Positions 30,784 through 35,375 of a DNA stretch of 35,375 bases are shown piece by piece; positions within the stretch are counted from its first letter, which is position 1; each line of letters starts with the position of its first letter. The DNA is from Bacteroidales bacterium (GTDB lineage: Bacteria; Bacteroidota; Bacteroidia; Bacteroidales; JACABE01). The stretch spans positions 1 through 35,375 of the forward strand of contig JAHEYQ010000048.1 of NCBI GenBank assembly GCA_023251515.1, read 5' to 3'. The notes beneath the pieces were generated by a model. That model saw only the letters and a program-made list of their open reading frames with translations, was not told where the DNA came from and did no database searches. The position numbers and the translations under genes were made by a program.

Positions 30784-30847
30784 GTGAATAATGTAATTCT
30801 TTCCACAAATTATGTAATGCAATCCGAAGCATGCAAAACTATCTTTG
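30784..30847 (+). promoter_or_regulatory. Regulon promoter 9 (for the giant DUF3494 gene)
   Basis: GTGAATAATGTAATTCTTTC starts at 30784, AATTATGTAATGC is at the -33 position, and the -7 box TATCTTTG is at 30840-30847. Spacing from the first G to TTTG is 60 bp. Over its length it is nearly identical to promoter 7. Confidence 0.8.
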
Positions 30848-30878
30848 TACCGTGAAAAATAATTCACTTTAATAAATA

Positions 30879-33800
30879 ATGAAAATGAAAACACGAATAC
30901 TAAATGTATTAAAGCTCATTTTGCTGCTGTTAATACCAGGTTTAAGTTTCGCTCAGGCTCCCCCCTTGGGAACGGCAGCCGATTTTGTAATTTTTACTAC
31001 AATTGGCGCAGTTGGGAATACAGGTATTTCTCATCTGACCGGCAATGTGGGAACAAATAACGGAGGCGTAACCGGTTTTGGAAATGTGAATGGTGTAATG
31101 GCTTTTGCCAGTAGCCCCAAAAGTGCTTTGTGTGCAGCTGATTTGCTTATTGCATATAATCAGTTAAATAGCACCGTCCCAAATTATTTCCCTGCTCCTT
31201 TGCTGGGAAATGGAGATACGCTGATTGCCGGAGTTTATTCAATAACAGGCGCAACTACATTAAATTTAAGCTTAACGCTTAATGCACAGGGAAATCCCAA
31301 TGCAGTTTTTATCTTTAAAATTCAAGGACCTTTTTCAACTAATGCCAATTCAAAAGTCAAACTGATTAATGGGGCACAAGCCTGTAAAGTATTCTGGAAA
31401 GTTGAAGGTTTGGTTGACATGGCTACCGGAACCACCATGCGTGGTACCGTTATTGCTAACAATGCAGCTATAAATATGAATAGTGGCGATACGCTGGAAG
31501 GAAGATTACTTTCAACCAATGGAGCTATTAATGTCAGCGGAGTGTTGGCATATACACCAATTGGTTGCGGAAGTCCGGCTCTTACCGGGCCATTGCCTCC
31601 AACTTTGGTTTCAGCTGAATGCTATACTATCTTTTCATCAAACGGACCTGTTACCAATGTTGGTATAACACATATTACAGGCGATGTTGGAACAAATGTG
31701 GGATTAACATCAGGTTTTAATCCATTATTTGTAACGGGTGCTATCCATCCGATTCCTGACGGATCAACAGTTGCAGCGGCAGCTGATTTGCTTAATGCTT
31801 ATAGTTATCTCAATATATTACCTTATGATATTGAATTATTATATCCTGCTCAGTTTGGAAATCAATTGGTTCTGACACCACATACTTATTTAATGAATGG
31901 GGCTGTAACTTTTACAGATACCGTTTTTCTGAACGCATTAGGTGATCCCAATGCTGTATTTGTAATTAAAATATATGGTGCTATTAGTACAAGTACTTAT
32001 TCTAAAGTTAAAATGATTAACGGTACACAATCTAAAAATGTGTATTGGTTGGTTAATGGTGCTGTAACTATAAATGATTATTCTGAATTTGTCGGAACTA
32101 TTGTTTGTAACAATGGTGCAATGAATTTGAATACAGGCGTTAAGCTTGATGGAAGAGCACTAACAACAAATGGTGCTTTAAGTACATCTGCAATTACAGC
32201 CATTATGCCACCCGGATGCGGTGCTTCTGCAGGTCCTGTTATTACAACAGAACCTGTAACTAAAACTGTTTGTTCCGGAGATTCTGTTAAATTTTTAGTA
32301 ACGGCAACAGGATCAGCATTAACTTATCAATGGAGAAAAGGGAATGTAAACCTGATTAATGGTGGCAATATATCAGGAGCAACTTCTGATACACTTAAAA
32401 TTTATCCGGTAAATATCTCTAATGCTGCTGCAAACTATAATGTTATCGTAAGCGGAACTGTTTTGCCAAATGACACTTCAATAAATGTTGCTTTAGTGGT
32501 TAATACTCCACCGGTAATAACAACCGAACCTGTCAATAAAACAGCATGTATCGGAAGTTCAGTTAATTTTTCAGTTATTTCTTCCGGATCTAACCTTACA
32601 TATCAATGGAGGAAAGGAAATGTAAACATCGTTAATGGTGGCAATATTTCAGGGGCAACTTCTGATACACTTAGGATTAATCCTATGGTAATATCAGATA
32701 CTGCAATTAATTATAATGTGATAGTTTCGGGAAGTTGTTTGCCAAAAGATACTTCAATAAATGTTTCTTTATTAAGAACTTCTCCTCCCATTATTACCCT
32801 CGAACCGATTAATAAAACAGTTTGTGCCGGAAGTTCAGTTAATTTTTCAGTTACTGCAACAGGATCAGGCCTTACTTATCAATGGAGAAAAGGAACGATA
32901 AACCTAATCAATAGCATTAATATAACAGGAGTTAATTCTAATACGCTTACTATTAATCCGGTAAATGTCGTTGATGCTGCTGCCAACTATAATGTAATTG
33001 TTTTTGGAAGCTGTTCACCTAATGATACTTCAATTAATGTTTCTTTGGTAGTTAACACTCCTCCAAATATTACAACCGAACCTACCAATAAAACAGCATG
33101 TATCGGAAGTTCAGTTAATTTTTCAGTTATTTCTTCCGGATCTAACCTTACATATCAATGGAGGAAAGGAAATGTAAACATAGTTAATGGTGGCAATATA
33201 TCAGGAGCAACTTCTGATACACTTAGGTTTAATCCTATGATAATATCAGATACTGCATCTGATTATAATGTAATAGTTTCAGGAACATGTTTGCCAAAAG
33301 ATACTTCAGTAAATGTTTCTTTATTAAGAACTTATCCTCCGATTATTACCCTTGAACCTATTAATAAAACAGTTTGTGCCGGAAGTTCAGTGAATTTTTC
33401 AGTTACTGCTACAGGATCAGGCCTTACTTATCAATGGAGAAAAGGAACGATAAACCTAATCAATAGCATTAATATAACAGGAGTTAATTCTAATACGCTT
33501 ACTATTAATCCGGTAAATGTCGTTGATGCTGCTGCCAACTATAATGTAATTGTTTTTGGAAGCTGTTCACCTAATGATACTTCAATTAATGTATCATTGG
33601 CTGTTAATACTGCTACGATTATTACAACTCAACCTGTTAACAAATCTGTATGTGTTGGAAATTCTGTGTATTTTTCTGTAGTTGCCACCGGAATTGGTAA
33701 CACTTATCAATGGAGAAAAGGGAATATTAATATTTTAAATGGTGGAAATATATCAGGAGCAACTTCTGATACTCTCAAAATAAATTTTGCAACTATTTTA

Positions 33801-35375
33801 GATACAGCTTCAAATTATAATGTTGTTGTTACAGGATTATGTTCACCTGTAAATTCATTGGTTGTAAATCTTAAATCGGCTGGTGAATTTGGTATTCTTT
33901 CAGGTGTAGGTATCAGCAGCACTGGTTTTAGTGTAATTAGTGATATGAATATTGGAATAAGCCCTGGTGTTCGTTCATCTGTTACAGGATTTCCTCCAGC
34001 TACAATTGTTAATGGAGCCATTTATGCATCTGATGATGTTGCCCCTTCGGGAGTAGCAGCGATGTTAATACAGGCTAAACAGGATTTGACTGATGCTTAT
34101 CTTTTTGCTGAAGGCGCAACAGCCCCGGCACCAATTACCGTGGCGGGCGATCAGGGTGGAAAAACGCTTGCTCCAGGTATTTATAAATCAACTTCAACAC
34201 TTTTGATTCAATCAGGTGATTTGACTCTTGATGCCCAGGGTAATGCAAATGCTGTATGGATTTTTCAGATAGCATCTGATTTTACCACAGTTGGTGGAGC
34301 AGGTGGAAATGTAATTCTAAGTGGAGGTGCTCAGGCTAAAAATATTATCTGGCAGGTTGGTAGTTCAGCAACTATCGGCAACGGTACAATTTTTAAAGGA
34401 AATATTCTGGCATTAACTTCTATTACGATGAATACAGGCTCATCAATAGATGGCAGATTACTTGCCAGAAATGGAGCTGTTGTATTATCAGGAACAAACA
34501 TTATTAATAGTCCATCAAATAATTTAGCTAATACATCCGTATCAGCTTCAAATAATGCTACACTAGTAGTCAATCCATTACCTTTAACATCAGCAATTAC
34601 GGGAAATGCAACACCAATATGCAGTTCGATTGGACAAATATATAGTGTAGTAAACACACCCGGATCAACCTATGTTTGGACAGTTCCTGCAGGAGCTATT
34701 ATCACTGCAGGTGGAGGTACAAATAGCATTACGGTTAACTTTGGAATTCTAAACGGAAATATAAAAGTTAAAGAAACAAACAGTAATGGGTGTAATGGAA
34801 TTCAGGTTGTTAAACTTATATTATTGTCAGGTTGTGGTTTAAATGCTGATTTTGATACTGATATTACATCTGTTTGTAGTGGGTCAAGCGTAATATTTAC
34901 CAATATATCTACAGGTACAACTATAACAACAACTTATAACTGGAATTTTGGAGCAAATGCAACACCATCAACAGCAGTTGGGATAGGTCCTCATATTGTT
35001 ACTTACACAGGTGCAGGTTCAAATACTGTAAGTCTGACCATTGCTGATGGTATCCCGACCAGCACAAAAACCGTTCTTAATTATATTTCAATTATACCAA
35101 ATAATACAATTGTATTGAGTTCAGCCATTGGCACAAATAACCAGACCAAATGTATCAATACAGCTATCACAAATATAACTTATACAACTACAGGAGCTAC
35201 AGGAGCTACTTTCAGTGGATTACCTGTTGGTGTAACTGGTAGTTGGTTGGCAAATGTGGTTACCATAATTGGAACTCCAACTATATCAGGAACATTTAAC
35301 TATACTGTTAATTTGACCGGTGGCTGCGGAATTATTTCTGCAATCGGTACAATAACTGTAACTCCCAATAATACA
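30879..35375 (+). CDS. Giant surface protein with three DUF3494 domains and Ig repeats (3' end outside the window)
   Basis: At least 1499 residues, open to the window end. The signal peptide ends SFAQ (about residue 26). DUF3494 domains 1 and 2 (about 28-225 and 245-445) are paralogous to those of the 21447 protein, sharing YDIELLYPAQFGN and the PLFVTG...HPIPDGST block. Then come six Ig-like repeats of exactly 92 residues (about 453-1004; each with a Cys, LTYQWRKGN, and NYNVIV-G). A third DUF3494 domain (about 1005-1210) is closer to the canonical form (FGILSGVGISSTGFSVISDMN, NANAVWIFQIASDF, IIWQVGSSATIG, MNTGSSIDGRLLARNGAV). PKD-like and putative Ig domains follow (STYVWTVPAGAIIT, TYNWNFG, ATFSGLPVGVTGSW). 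A T9SS sorting domain is expected beyond 35375 but cannot be seen. A large cold- or surface-adhesin is the likely type; ice binding is unproven. Confidence 0.92.
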   Translation, partial: MKMKTRILNVLKLILLLLIPGLSFAQAPPLGTAADFVIFTTIGAVGNTGISHLTGNVGTNNGGVTGFGNVNGVMAFASSPKSALCAADLLIAYNQLNSTVPNYFPAPLLGNGDTLIAGVYSITGATTLNLSLTLNAQGNPNAVFIFKIQGPFSTNANSKVKLINGAQACKVFWKVEGLVDMATGTTMRGTVIANNAAINMNSGDTLEGRLLSTNGAINVSGVLAYTPIGCGSPALTGPLPPTLVSAECYTIFSSNGPVTNVGITHITGDVGTNVGLTSGFNPLFVTGAIHPIPDGSTVAAAADLLNAYSYLNILPYDIELLYPAQFGNQLVLTPHTYLMNGAVTFTDTVFLNALGDPNAVFVIKIYGAISTSTYSKVKMINGTQSKNVYWLVNGAVTINDYSEFVGTIVCNNGAMNLNTGVKLDGRALTTNGALSTSAITAIMPPGCGASAGPVITTEPVTKTVCSGDSVKFLVTATGSALTYQWRKGNVNLINGGNISGATSDTLKIYPVNISNAAANYNVIVSGTVLPNDTSINVALVVNTPPVITTEPVNKTACIGSSVNFSVISSGSNLTYQWRKGNVNIVNGGNISGATSDTLRINPMVISDTAINYNVIVSGSCLPKDTSINVSLLRTSPPIITLEPINKTVCAGSSVNFSVTATGSGLTYQWRKGTINLINSINITGVNSNTLTINPVNVVDAAANYNVIVFGSCSPNDTSINVSLVVNTPPNITTEPTNKTACIGSSVNFSVISSGSNLTYQWRKGNVNIVNGGNISGATSDTLRFNPMIISDTASDYNVIVSGTCLPKDTSVNVSLLRTYPPIITLEPINKTVCAGSSVNFSVTATGSGLTYQWRKGTINLINSINITGVNSNTLTINPVNVVDAAANYNVIVFGSCSPNDTSINVSLAVNTATIITTQPVNKSVCVGNSVYFSVVATGIGNTYQWRKGNINILNGGNISGATSDTLKINFATILDTASNYNVVVTGLCSPVNSLVVNLKSAGEFGILSGVGISSTGFSVISDMNIGISPGVRSSVTGFPPATIVNGAIYASDDVAPSGVAAMLIQAKQDLTDAYLFAEGATAPAPITVAGDQGGKTLAPGIYKSTSTLLIQSGDLTLDAQGNANAVWIFQIASDFTTVGGAGGNVILSGGAQAKNIIWQVGSSATIGNGTIFKGNILALTSITMNTGSSIDGRLLARNGAVVLSGTNIINSPSNNLANTSVSASNNATLVVNPLPLTSAITGNATPICSSIGQIYSVVNTPGSTYVWTVPAGAIITAGGGTNSITVNFGILNGNIKVKETNSNGCNGIQVVKLILLSGCGLNADFDTDITSVCSGSSVIFTNISTGTTITTTYNWNFGANATPSTAVGIGPHIVTYTGAGSNTVSLTIADGIPTSTKTVLNYISIIPNNTIVLSSAIGTNNQTKCINTAITNITYTTTGATGATFSGLPVGVTGSWLANVVTIIGTPTISGTFNYTVNLTGGCGIISAIGTITVTPNNT
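32237..33892 (+). repeat. Six in-frame 276-bp Ig-domain repeats with 552-bp higher-order duplication
   Basis: The TATCAATGGAG landmark is at 32325, 32601, 32877, 33153, 33429 and 33705, always 276 bp apart. Units 2 and 4 are nearly identical, as are units 3 and 5, so a two-unit (552-bp) block was duplicated recently. Units 1 and 6 are more divergent. Confidence 0.92.

Noticed and set aside
31483..31668. Open frame in another plus-strand frame inside the giant gene
   Set aside because: It lies wholly within DUF3494 coding sequence and has no start context or domain.
33815..34657. Antisense open frames inside the giant DUF3494/Ig gene
   Set aside because: They mirror the repetitive, low-stop composition of the sense gene and encode no recognisable domain.

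Overview
The window is AT-rich DNA from a member of the Bacteroidota. The evidence is promoters of the TAnnTTTG type, A-rich leaders without Shine-Dalgarno sites, a type IX secretion type A sorting domain, a gliding-motility (type B) C-terminal domain, PorT-like outer-membrane barrels and DUF3494 (ice-binding-like) surface proteins. No rRNA or tRNA gene was seen, and the genus cannot be fixed from what is visible.

Region 1 (1-5917) is one very tight operon that looks more AT-rich than the rest. It holds two paralogous small proteins with identical 21-residue heads (containing F-V-T-N-S-S-S-V-S-F), a radical SAM/SPASM enzyme, and a 1341-residue protein with a restriction-endonuclease-like N-terminus, a NACHT/STAND-type P-loop NTPase and a long helical C-terminus. 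Gaps between the last three genes are 0 and 2 bp. This is the best candidate for an undescribed system: a nuclease-STAND defence-like effector coupled to a peptide-modifying enzyme and its presumed substrates.

Region 2 (6300-21300) is an envelope/stress region. It contains outer-membrane barrels, three CsbD-like proteins, lipoproteins, a YtxH protein, DUF5670-like mini membrane proteins and a His-rich small protein. It also contains a cupin-GH130-glycosyltransferase operon and a regulatory operon (AraC-type HTH, soluble hybrid histidine kinase, response regulator). Just after the response regulator lies a 9 x 43 bp tandem repeat of hairpin-forming units.

Region 3 (21345-23144, then 26051-35375) encodes surface proteins: three DUF3494 proteins, an 85-residue-repeat protein, a type B CTD protein, a DUF6496 protein, and a giant DUF3494/Ig protein that runs off the window. 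Between them, on the minus strand (23148-25687), is a cassette-like array of three unrelated genes. Each gene is preceded by the same promoter plus mini-ORF repeat and followed by the same imperfect hairpin.

The main regulatory result is a shared promoter architecture at nine sites (6316, 7031, 19332, 20383, 20923, 21345, 26051, 30108, 30784). A GTRAAT...TG(T)AA block and a second TGTAAT block lie at a fixed phase, and in every case the first block starts exactly 60 bp before the TTTG (once TTTA) of the -7 box. It ties the stress proteins, outer-membrane barrels and DUF3494 surface proteins into one apparent regulon. The AraC/kinase/response-regulator operon in the middle is an obvious candidate controller, but that link is inference.
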